A DNA stretch of 31,405 nucleotides from Selaginella moellendorffii (taxonomy: Eukaryota > Streptophyta > Lycopodiopsida > Selaginellales > Selaginellaceae). Location of the stretch: the NCBI RefSeq assembly GCF_000143415.4, contig NW_003314336.1:167601-199005 (forward strand), given 5' to 3'. The position numbers and the translations under genes were made by a program. Shown piece by piece: positions 19,386-29,049 of the stretch. Under the pieces are notes generated by a model. The model was not told the DNA's origin, made no database searches, and saw only the letters and a list, made by a program, of their open reading frames with translations. The stretch's first letter is position 1, and each line of letters starts with the position of its first letter.

Positions 19386-22337
19386 TCCTTGTCCCAAGGA
19401 TGAGTTGTATTGGTGATCACCCTTTCTGGGGAATCTTGCTCAAGCTCCTGGTCCATCTTCCACAGCCGTATACATCAAGGAGGCATTGGGCCCGTCACTC
19501 CGAGATAGTACACCTTTCAACTGGCTGACATAAAATACCGGATGAATTTTCACCCCAGCTGGCAGCAGCACCCGATAAGCTGCTTTACCAATGCGCTCCA
19601 GCACTTCATATGGACCAGCATATCGATGGGAGAGTTTATCACTCTTCCCTGTCCGTAAAGGCACCAAGGTGTTCCGCCGCTCACTTGACGGAAAGATCAC
19701 TCGCACAAAGACGAGATCACCCACCTTATATTCCCAGAATTAGTGATGCTCATTGGCAAACTTCTCTGCTCTATCCTGAGCTGCTTGCAAATTCCGTTTG
19801 CACACCACCAGAATCTCATCAAGTTCTGTGGCCAGATTAGTTGCCTCGGAATCAAGCTTATCTTGAACGTCCTTAATCAAATGCAATCCCAACTCCACCG
19901 ATGTTCGAGGATGCCTTCCAAACATGGCAAAGTAAGGACTTAGCTTAGTTCCACTGTGTTGGCTATTGTTGTAAGCAAATTGCACCAACGGAAGATATAG
20001 ATCCCACTGTCCTTGCCTTTGACCAATGCTACAACGTAGCATATCCTCCACCACCTGATTCACACGCTCGGTTTGCCCATCCATCTGAGGATGATCTCCA
20101 CTTGAGAGTTTCAAAGTCACTTGCATAGCCTTTGCAAAGCTTTTCCAAAATCCACTAGTGAACTTTGAATCTCGATCACTAATGATGTCCTCTGGCAAAC
20201 CAAAATCAGGAAAAACCTTCTCCAAGTAAACCGCAGCCAAGTCTGAGGCAGTGACAGTCTTCCGAAGAGCCAACAACCGCACATACTTCGTCAACCAATC
20301 CACTATGACCCATACTTGCTCCTTGTGTCTTTGTGCTCATGGCAAACAAGTGATGAAGTCCATAGAGATACTACACCAACGGCTCTGAGGAATAGGTAAA
20401 GGTTGCAAAAGTCCCCCCGGCTTCTCCCGTGGCATCTTAACCCGCTGACAAAGCTCGCATGATTTACAATACTTGAGGATATCAGCCTTCATATTCCTCC
20501 AATAAAAGTTGCGCTTAATCAACTCATTCGTCTTCTTCCCCCCAAAATGACCGGCCTCTAGACGATCATGATAGTGGAATAAAACTTGAGTAATTAACAC
20601 ATCCACCCGTGGCAAATATACACGGCCATTGTAGTAGAGAATCCCATCCACCAATGAGAAAGGAGCTTCCATCTGGTCTCGCAAAGAGGCCACCTCAGCA
20701 TCCTGAGCCTGAGCATGCTCAACCAATTGCCCAAACTCGCTAACCACCTTACTCAAATGATGACAAAATCGTGTTCGTAACGTCGTCACATGACGAACAC
20801 GAGATAAAGCATCCGCCACCACATTTGATTTTCCTGGACGATGGTCAATAGGAAACTCCCCAAACTCCATGAGTTTGACCATCCAACGAGCTTGCCTAGT
20901 GTTCAACTCCTTTTGTGTGAAAAGATACACAAGTGGTTTGTGATCTGTCAACACCATGAACACTGCACCATAAAGATAGTGTCGCCACGTCCGCAAAGCA
21001 TGAACAATAGAGAGTAACTCTTGCTCATATGTGGAATAGCGTTGCTCAACAGAATTCAAAGTTCAACTCTCATATGCAATAGGCTGTCCCTCTTGCATGA
21101 GAACTCCTCCCAGTGCATAACCACTCGCATCACATGTGACCTCGTAAGGTTTCGATGGATCAGCAATGCGAAGCACTAGAGCCTCGCTCAACAATCGTTT
21201 CAGTGCCACAAAACTCTCCTCTTGTGGCATCTTCCACTCGAATGGCACATTCTTACGTAACAACCGCGTCAAAGGAATAGCCACCTCTGCAAACTTATGC
21301 TGGAAACGTCGGTAGTAACTAGCCATACCAAGAAAATTGCGCAACTCAGCCATTGTAGTCGGTGTAGGCCAGTTTTCCACCACAGCCACCTTCCTTGGAT
21401 CCGTCTTGACACCCTTAGATGTCACAATATGGCCTAGATATTCCATCTCCGACTTTGCAAATTCACATTTGCTCTTCTTCGCATAAAGTTTGCTGTCTCG
21501 AAGTAACAAAAGAACCTTGCACAAATGCACCCTATACTCCTCCATATTCTTGCTAAAAACAAGAATATCATCTAAGAAAATCTCAACAAACTCATGAAGA
21601 TAACGCCCAAATACCTCCGTCATCAACCGAGTAAATGTGGCCGGTGCATTCGTCAAACCAAACGGCATAACAGTAAACTCAAAATGTTCGAAGCTTGTGT
21701 TGAATGCCGTCTTGGAGATAGATGCATCATCCATTGCAATCTGATGATATCCACTCCTCAGATCAATCTTGGTAAACACTCGTGCTTCACCAAGCTTGTC
21801 CAGGATATCATCCACACGTGGCATCGGCATCTTGTCCTTCACTGTCTTTTTGTTTAAAGCATGGTAGTCAATACACATCCGCATTGAACCGTCCTTCTTC
21901 TTCACAAGCAAGACCGGAGCACCAAATGGAGATTTACTTGGCTGAATAAATCCAAACTCAAGTAACTCCTTGATTTGTCGTTGAACTTCTTGCTCCTCCG
22001 CATAACTTAACCGAAATGGACGCCGGTAAATTGGCCGCGTCCCCGGCTCCAATGTAATCCCATGCTCCACACCTCATAACAGAGGTAATCCATGAGGAAT
22101 TTCAGATGGAAAAACATCAAAAAACTTGTCAAGTACATCCCATACTGCTGCTTCTCCCCCACACGTGCCTTGGTCGCCCAAGTCACGAACAAACAGCAAG
22201 TAACTTGAAAGTGCTTTTCCATTACGACAAGCCCGCTTCAAAGATGTAGCAGAGAGCATAACAACTGGTGGTTGAACACCCTTGCCAAACCACACATCTT
22301 TAACGCCACCATACTCCAGCGAGATACGCTTAATGCT
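19386..22337 (-). pseudogene. Family A pol: reverse transcriptase, RNase H, integrase
   Basis: Four open blocks are separated by single stops: 22070-21063, 21059-20337, 20303-19740 and 19724-19440. RT has LVKKKDGSMRMCIDYHALN, LRSGYHQI and the catalytic FLDDILVF (Asp-Asp kept). RNase H has CDASGYALGGVL, YEQELLSIVHALR and a DHKPL strand. Integrase has the finger HYHDRLEAGHFGG to CKSCELCQ and the DDE core (SMDFITCLP, SDRDSKF, GQTERVN), then a GPYE-type end (HPVFYVSQL). I see no chromodomain. The stops include TGA after IAYES (shared with copy 1) and after CLP, and TAA after EHH. CGA or CAA to stop transitions explain most. It would be close to functional if read through. Confidence 0.92.
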
Positions 22338-23363
22338 TCACTTTATCTCTGGATCCACCTTCACCAACCATGGCATCCTAAGAATGAGATCCACACGATG
22401 AATATCCGCGAGATAAAAAGTCTCCACAAGTGTGGTTTTGCCAACCAACACTTCCAGCCCCTCAACACAAGCATCGAAATGTTGAGTAGAGGTGGCTGCA
22501 CCTTCCACTATGTATGGAAGAACTCCACGTGTGACCAGGCCATGCTCCGCAACAAACTTTGCCGAAACAAAGTTGTCATCGCTCCCACTATCCAGTAAAA
22601 TCCGCACTGGATCGCCACGGAACACGCCCTCCAGCATTAAAGCTGATTCATGCGTATTTAGCTCCTCCAAACTCTTTGTAGGCTGAGAATGACGCAAGTG
22701 TTGCCGCATGCTCTCACTATGTAGACCATCAATGAAGTAGGACTTGTTCTGATCTGGATCCTTCGTTGGAACACGACTAATCAAGCGAGTAAGCTTCTCA
22801 ATATAGTCCCCGAGCGTCATTTTCCCTTGCTGGAAATGTTGAAGTTCTGTACGAGCATTCTCCATGTCGTAATAAGGGGCAAAACGTAAACGGAAAGCAG
22901 CCTCAAACTCATCCATGGTAGACACTGGTGGTTTCTTATCCGCAACACGGGACTCCTCAAGCCAATTCCACCATCGAAGACCCGCATCACGCAAAACCAT
23001 TGGAATAGCCACTAAAGCCTCTGCATCTGGAGTTCCTCTAGCAGCCAAGAACTTCTTCACATTGGTTAGCCAAGCGAGACACTCGTCCACACCACCATCA
23101 CCGGAAAAAGTTGGAATTTTGAGTCGATCTACCAAAGAAGGCTTACTTGGAGCACTACCCTGTCCAGCCTCGAGTGCCTCAACACGCCTACGCATGGTAT
23201 CCATCATGCCATGCATCTCGTCTTGCATCTCTTGCTGATTTCGGTTAAGGGCTCGCAACTCATGAACCACATCTTGAATGGTCCAAATCTCCACAGCTTC
23301 GTCAGCACCATTGTCGGCACCACCATCGACAATAGGATTCCAGCGTTCAGCTTGGTCGGCCAT
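22338..23363 (-). CDS. Family A gag-protease ORF lacking the zinc-knuckle region
   Basis: I place the start at the ATG at 23363 (MADQAERWNP). The open frame continues upstream through the PBS, but that is leader. Gag capsid motifs are LKIPTFSGDGG, LRWWNWLEE, FRLRFAPYYD and LGDYIEKLTRLI. Gag then passes straight from KSLEELNTHESALMLEG into the aspartic protease (ILLDSGSDDNFV, active site DSG). The nucleocapsid zinc knuckle seen in copy 3 (18558-18599) is missing with the frame kept, an in-frame internal deletion. The frame ends at a TGA after DPEIK, just past the protease. Codon use and intactness resemble the pol blocks. Confidence 0.88.
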   Translation of the reverse strand: MADQAERWNPIVDGGADNGADEAVEIWTIQDVVHELRALNRNQQEMQDEMHGMMDTMRRRVEALEAGQGSAPSKPSLVDRLKIPTFSGDGGVDECLAWLTNVKKFLAARGTPDAEALVAIPMVLRDAGLRWWNWLEESRVADKKPPVSTMDEFEAAFRLRFAPYYDMENARTELQHFQQGKMTLGDYIEKLTRLISRVPTKDPDQNKSYFIDGLHSESMRQHLRHSQPTKSLEELNTHESALMLEGVFRGDPVRILLDSGSDDNFVSAKFVAEHGLVTRGVLPYIVEGAATSTQHFDACVEGLEVLVGKTTLVETFYLADIHRVDLILRMPWLVKVDPEIK

Positions 23364-23375
23364 CGCAACCAACTC

Positions 23376-23386
23376 CTCTGATACCA
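23376..23386 (-). other. Primer-binding site, initiator tRNA-Met
   Basis: TGGTATCAGAG on the minus strand, 1 nt inside the LTR end (TAACA). It is the usual plant LTR-element PBS. Complementarity ends after 11 nt. Confidence 0.9.
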
Positions 23387-23387
23387 A

Positions 23388-23620
23388 TGTTATGATCCGG
23401 CACAAAAAGACAAAGATCTAGTTGCCCTAGACTATGCTATGCCACCTCTTGAGGTTCCTCACCACCCAACCACCCCCGAGCTACCTCAAAAGCTCCACTG
23501 CGCCGCCGCTCCACTGTGAGCCCTAGGGTAGGTTAAGTCCCCTACCCTAACATGCCTTAATATACCCTTGAGCCTCCCTTTGACCGATGTTGACCACATA
23601 GTCAAAGCTGGCGCCTAACA
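23388..23620 (-). repeat. 5' LTR of family A copy 2 (correct orientation)
   Basis: 233 bp, TGTTAGGCGCC...ATAACA on the minus strand. It is the partner of 19092-19324. C/G positions here correspond to T/A in the inverted LTR at most of the six differences. Confidence 0.92.
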
Positions 23621-23668
23621 CTACATCACACAAAACTAATGGAATAGCCATCAAAGCCTCTACATCTA
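23621..23668 (-). pseudogene. Family A, copy 3: gag continuation plus right CTACA duplication
   Basis: CTACATCACACAAAACTAAT and the following bases match gag at 22985-23035 (GCATCACGCAAAACC), continuing the fragment at 18212-19091. Similarity ends near ACATCTATC. Confidence 0.8.
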
Positions 23669-25072
23669 TCAAAAGCAGGATTTGAGGAAGTCTTTAGTTT
23701 GAACCTACTCTTTCTAGACTTTAAATCTTTTAATTCAAAAGATTGCAGTTTCGCTCAACTGGCTACTCCTCGAGTATGGAATTTGGCTTTGAAATAATTG
23801 AGCTGTGGATCTAGCTTATATGAGTAACATCAGTTCTATAATAGTAAATCCAACTTGACTCGCGGCCCTTTACACCTGGATCTCAACAGCCCTAGAAATA
23901 TGGCACTTTTGAAGAACTCAAACCTAAGCATATAACTGCGAGACACTAACCTCAATTCCCAATCATTCAAGAGCAACACACATTACTCTTAGCACTGACT
24001 CTTTAGATTATTTAGTTGATATGAGAAATTGGTTCATGAGCAATAACCTTCTCAACCTTTGGCACTAGATTTACTTATATAAATACTAGCACTTCCTCCA
24101 CTCTATATTCCTTAGTTCTTCTCTAGTGTTTTGGAATAGAATGGTAGTCAAACACTAAACGGTGCGATCTCAAAGGAGTGATATTGGGCCCATCAATTAT
24201 CTGCTGATGCTTCATATGGGCTGTCCTCATATCTTTAAATGGTTCATAACTTGATTTCATAGGAGTTCTAGCAACTTCCTTCACCATCTTAGATATTGAC
24301 TTTGCTATTAGTGTTGTCCTTCTACCAACCCACTCTTGAAACTTGTTTAAGTTCAAACTTGTACCAACAAACCTTGCTTCCTATGAAGCCAAAGATTTTG
24401 ATGACTGCTTAAGAGATCTAGTGAAGTTAGAGAGTATAGCTTCATAGAGGGACACTTTTCCTTTTCCTGCTTTAGAAGCTCTCCCACTCTAATGTTTGCT
24501 CTCAGATAGATTAATTGTTAGTGTAAGTGCAATGTCATCAAATGATTGATCCTAGGAAAAATGCAATATTTAAAAAAGATAAGAAAGAAAATGAAAGAAA
24601 TCTTACATGGAGAATATAATTGCCCCATTGAAATATTTTAACTTCCCACCATGCAAGTTAGCATTTCATTTCTGAAAGGCATTCAATTGGAACTTTGTCT
24701 CCTTCACACCACCATATGCACATCTCATTTGCCTTTGTCTTGTGCTCCTTTTTAGTTGGTGCTTCCATCCATTCTCAATAAAGTTACTTGGACTCATAAT
24801 GGAAGTTAGATGGGAGATACAAATCCCTAAGCCCTAAAGTGGAGCCAAAAATATGCCACATGGTAGTGGTTGAAGTAGAAGTCCAACAAGTGTAACATGT
24901 TTGGATTAAAGGCTCTGATTTGGAAAGTCGAGAGTGGGAGTGGAACTCTGAACAAAGTGCTTGAGGAATGAGTATGAAGCAATCACTTAATGAGTCTCTA
25001 AAAAGAGACACAAGAAGGATTGGCACATAGTGAATGTTGTGACATATTGTAATGGTCAAAAATGAGTCTAAG
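23669..25072. other. Decayed DNA, unrecognised; one minus-strand open stretch
   Basis: A minus-strand frame at 24123-24356 reads KFQEWVGRRTTLIAKSISKM, then EPFKDMRTAHMKHQ. It has no motif I can name. The surrounding minus-strand frames contain protein-like pieces broken by stops, suggesting an old transposon interior. No call beyond that. Confidence 0.35.
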
Positions 25073-25664
25073 TGTAAATTCCTAAGTTTGGACTTCCTGA
25101 GAGGTCACTCAACCTAGTATTATTCAAACCTAAAGACAGGTAACCCCAACTATCCCAAGACCCTTAACCGATTGGAAAAGAGGGTGCACTCTTGTTCATG
25201 GGCCCTTTCCCTCTATATTTGAACCTAATGGATCATCTCTCAAGTCATTTTATTTAGTTGCTTATAATCCACCACGCTTCCTTGCAAGTTCACACCCTCG
25301 TGAACAAAAGCTAAAAGCCGTAACTCTGCCAAGAGCCTCACTCTCTTGACACCCTACCCCTTGGGTTGAGCCCAACCGAAACAAACTAACTTGCCAGATG
25401 TTAATCAACATGTGGTGCGATTCCCTTAGCCAACCAACAGAGTTAGACTTGAGATCCCTCTAATACCAAATGTAAGCTCCTGAATTTAGACTTTTCGAGA
25501 AGTCACCTAACCCAGTACTATTCAAACCCAAAGACACTTAACCCCAACTATTCCAAAACCCTTAACCGATTGGAAAAGAGGGTGCACTCTTGTTCATGGG
25601 CCCTTTCCCTCTATATTTGAACCCCATGGATTGTCTCTCAAGTTGCTTTCTTTGGTTGCTTACA
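25073..25664 (-). mobile_element. Miniature LTR element (TRIM-like), 592 bp
   Basis: Two direct 194-bp repeats (25073-25266 and 25471-25664) share long identical blocks, for example AACCGATTGGAAAAGAGGG. The right one runs TGTAAG...CTTACA. The 204-bp interior has no ORF. On the minus strand a PBS TGGTATTAGAG (25458-25468), one base off the initiator tRNA-Met site, lies 2 nt inside the right repeat. The size, PBS and lack of genes fit a TRIM. The flanking 5-mers (CTAAG, TTGAT) do not match, so boundaries or history are unclear. Confidence 0.75.
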
Positions 25665-26366
25665 TTGATATGGGACCCAAGAAGCAATCCAAGGTGGAGT
25701 CTGAGAAAGGGTCTAAGAAGGAATTTGAGATGGAGTCCGAGATGGACCTGAGATAGACCCGAGATGGAGTCTGAGATGGACCTGAGAGGAGTCCGAGGTT
25801 GAGTTCAAGATCAAGACTGAGATCAAGATTCAGACCCAGACCCAGATTGAGACCGAGATAGAGTCCGAATTTGAATTCGAGTGTATGAAAGCCTAAAGTG
25901 ATTGTCTCCTAAACCCTAGGGGGTTTGGTGAGCTCCAAAAGTATAAGGGGCAGGACTCTAGTAGAGCTAGTTTGGTCATGAAAGGCCAATGTGACTAGGG
26001 AATGTTGTATGGAGGAATATGAGATGGAGTTCGAGATAGAGTCCAAGATGGAGTCTGATATGGATCCAAGATGGACTCGAGATGGACCTGAGATGGAGTC
26101 TGAGATGGACCTCACATGGAGTGAATGGGCATGGCTTTAGTGTAACAGATTGATATGTTAGTGGTACCTTTAGGTGTTGGTCATAGGATCGAACATGTAG
26201 GGCACTTGAATCAAGTGCAAAAGTTGAGTAGCATAGATGCCATTCATGGGGCTAGCATGTCCCCAAGTTAGCAATAAGACTTATGGAGTTCGTGAGTGAG
26301 ACTCTTCTAAGTGGTCAAAGGTGTGGTTAAGTGGCTAAAGTAGAATGGAAAAATTAATCGCTTACA
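25665..26366 (+). repeat. 5'-truncated LTR (plus) with hexamer arrays
   Basis: It ends CGCTTACA and is followed by a PBS. It contains hexamer arrays at about 25690-25880 and 26015-26110 (GAGATGGAGTCC-like) and the shared block AAAGCCTAAAGTGATTGTCTCC. It is related to 16641-17640 (inverted). The left end is cut where the miniature element begins. Confidence 0.7.
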
Positions 26367-26369
26367 ACT

Positions 26370-26381
26370 TGGTATCAGAGC
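26370..26381 (+). other. Primer-binding site, initiator tRNA-Met
   Basis: TGGTATCAGAGC, 3 nt after the LTR end at 26366. It marks the start of an element interior running right. Confidence 0.85.
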
Positions 26382-27560
26382 TGTTCTTTAGTTTAATTCT
26401 TACTTGTGGTCAAGTATATCACCACTTGTATTGGCATCGGGAGGCCCCAAGTCTATTCACCACATTGCTAACATGTTCACATATGAACTAAGGTGGAGAG
26501 TCATGCCCTTTCAATAGTCTAACTGACACTCAAACACAAGAAAATGCTCCAATGCTCTCCACAAATGCCCCCTTTGCCCTTATGGGGCAAGGGTTTTAAA
26601 CAAGGAGGATGGGGAATATTCTAAGAATCAGAATATTCTCCCTCTCTCTCACACTCTCTAAGATGCTAAGTGTAGCTCCTAATGTGCAACCATAATGGAT
26701 TGTGCTGGCTCTAAATGTGTGAGTAGTTACCAGCACTTCATATCAGCAATAGATATATACTCTACACTCTTTGAAGTCAAAGAGTGTAGAGTATACCTCT
26801 ATTGCCGATATGAAGTGCTGGTAACTACTTGAACTGGTAAAAACTCTAGAAAAGAAAGTGGAAAAAGAAAAAGAAGAGGTAGGTGTGAATTTTAAAGGGG
26901 AAACCTAGTAGTCAAATTGGACCCTGATGTGAAAGAAAATGTGAAGAAAAGTGTGGAAAGAGAATAAAAATAGAAGAAAAAACGTGAGTACCTAAAGAAT
27001 TTAGCCTTTATCTAGATTTCAGCTGAGGAAAGTGTAATATACAAATGTAGCCTCATAATGACTTGGGGTATGCTCCAAGGATTGGCTGAAATTCAGAAAG
27101 AGAGGTAAAAGAGGGGATACATTGCCTAAGAGTGGTAAATAAATGATGAAAAATGGGGTGATATGGTGGAGTGCTGAGATGGTAGTGGCATATTGAGGAG
27201 GTGGCCATCTCTAAAAGTGCCAAGCTTATAGTCTAATATGTTTGACTAAAGAAAATTGCAAAGGACGATCCTATTAGTAAATAAAGGTGGCCTGTGTCCA
27301 CAAAGTGCTGGAGCAAAAGTAAGTGGCTTCAACTTCTATGGCCTTACCCAAGGATCCATCTAGGTGCCTTGAGTGGACAAGTTCACCTAGCTAGAAGAAA
27401 GTCACTCTAGAAAAGCTAGCACATTGTTAGTAAATAGTCACAATAATATCTCAAAATAGTATGTCCAAATAAGATGCTGTTTTTTGCTGCTAGTGCATAT
27501 ATGTGTCTGTGATATGATGTAATGATGACCTTAAATGGAAGTGTGGATGATGGTGAAAAA
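26382..27560 (+). other. Element leader/interior remnant without recognisable ORF, containing a long hairpin
   Basis: Low GC, purine-rich, stop-rich on all frames. The only structured item is the inverted repeat at 26723-26828. No gag motif was found. Confidence 0.45.
26723..26828. repeat. 106-nt near-perfect hairpin (51-bp arms, 4-nt loop)
   Basis: The left arm starts GTAGTTACCAGCACTTC and the right arm ends GAAGTGCTGGTAACTAC. 48 of 51 positions pair, with single mismatches at one site and two adjacent ones. The loop is AAGT. No 2-bp or 5-bp target duplication is obvious. It could be a young miRNA/siRNA foldback or a palindromic MITE-like insertion. Confidence 0.85.
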
Positions 27561-28678
27561 AATAAACCACAAATTTTTTCCCTTCCCAATTTATCAACTT
27601 ACCTTGTCTATTCAACCACTATTTATTTTGGCCTTAGTTAAGTTCCCTTGCCAAAGTTCCCACCTATTGCACCAACTACTACTTGGTTCTGCTTGGTTTC
27701 AGCTACTCACTACACGAGAACTAAAGACTTAGTTCCTAAATTCTCTACTAATCCTCTTCCTCAAGCTAGACTGGACTTAAAGTTTAGTTACACTCCCCAT
27801 AGGCATAAGCAACCAAGCATATCAAGGTTCCTAAAATCCTTTGGTACAACAAGACTTGATCATGGGACCCTCTAAATCCCATGCTTTGGGTGCATCTCTT
27901 ACTTCAGAACTCTAGGGGGAAACACCGTGGTCTAATGGCCTAGTATAGGTACCTCTACTCCTATACTTCCATCCCAAAGGAAAAGCCCAAGCCTCTAGGA
28001 AGGAGCAAGGACTAATGAGCCACATGGTACTCAAGTGGGACACCACTCCACATGAATCAAGAGCACCACTACCGGTTTCTCTTTCGGGAGTGGGACCTGC
28101 TCTTGAGCACTTCCTTGGGTGGCCTCTTTAACACCACCTGAGTCTATACTCACTCCCATCCAAGGCCCCTAACCTCAAGTTGGTTTAGAAGCACCACTTG
28201 AGAGTTTCTTCAAAATTGGTTCCTGGACCTCAGTATCCCTACTATACTTTTGGTACCCCTTGCAGGCCCCCCTTCTCCTAGAAGATGATTGCTTTGGGCT
28301 TTCACCCCACAATCTGTGTTAGTATTTGGACTCAGTCTCAAACTCAAATTCAAACTCATCTAGGACTTGATCTCAAACTCAACCTCAAACTTGGTCTTGG
28401 ACTTGATCTCAAACTCGGTTTCAAACTTGATCTTGGATCTCGGACTTAGTCTCGGACTCAGTCTTGAACTCAGTCTTGAACTCAGTCTCGGAGTCAGTCT
28501 TGTACTTGATCTCGGAGTCAGTCTTGTACTTGATCTCGGACTCAATCTCGAACTCTATCTCAAAGTCGGTCTCGGACTTGATCATGAACTCAGTCTTATC
28601 TGATAAACTCTTTATCATTTTAGTTATGGTTTCAGGGATCCCTTAGCCTATAACACGTTGGGGAGTTGATTGCTTACA
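27561..28678 (-). repeat. Family B-type LTR, minus orientation, probably solo
   Basis: On the minus strand it starts TGTAAGCAATCAACTCC at 28678, holds the hexamer array (28320-28600), the block GTGAAAGCCCAAAGC and ends near ACAAATTTGTGGTTTATT at 27561. This parallels 6139-7271 throughout. No PBS follows it and no purine tract precedes it, which fits a solo LTR. Divergence is high. Confidence 0.75.
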
Positions 28679-29049
28679 AAAGAATGAAAGATGCAAAACA
28701 AACATCTAAAAGTGTAGGAAATGCTACTAGAAGTAGCTAGTGATGGATTTGTGAGTGTAGATGATGTGGAATATGTGTGGGGAATATATGACATAGAGTA
28801 ATGGTGAGGGAAGGCCAAAGAACTAGGAACATAGCTTGAGCCAAATGAGGAACCTGTATACAAATGGCAATGCAGCTTGAGCATGAAATCCAAGACAAGA
28901 GCCATGATCTAGTGGAGAAACACCCTCTAGAAGTAAGAAAAGAAATTGTGAAAGTAAAGTGAAAGAAAGGAATAAAGGAAAAAGAAGAGAAGAGTAACAC
29001 TTGACCAGATGAAGTGTTTGAGGTTAGAGTGGTTGTGAGTGTGTGCTCT
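28679..29049. other. Spacer, nothing recognised
   Basis: Purine-rich on +, with long minus-strand frames of low-complexity Ser/His/Phe text that carry no motif. Confidence 0.4.

Larger units (their letters stand above)
19092..23620 (-). mobile_element. Family A Ty3/gypsy element, copy 2, with INVERTED LTRs
   Basis: The coding strand is minus. From right to left it holds an LTR (23388-23620), a PBS for initiator tRNA-Met (23376-23386), gag-protease (22338-23363), pol with RT, RNase H and integrase (about 19440-22337), a polypurine tract (about 19368-19385), then a 42-nt tRNA-matching block and the second LTR (19092-19324) in reverse orientation. The LTRs are 233 bp each and differ at six sites, all transitions (about 97.4% identical). 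The element carries only about five stops, so it is the youngest gypsy copy here. The clean 5-bp CTACA duplication shows that the inverted-LTR form itself was integrated. Confidence 0.9.

Noticed and set aside
19440-23405. Family A copy 2 as an autonomous active element
   Set aside because: Several in-frame stops, a missing zinc knuckle and a misoriented LTR exclude normal replication.
25690-26110. Spaced repeats as a CRISPR-like array
   Set aside because: Units are degenerate hexamers without unique spacers, in a plant LTR.
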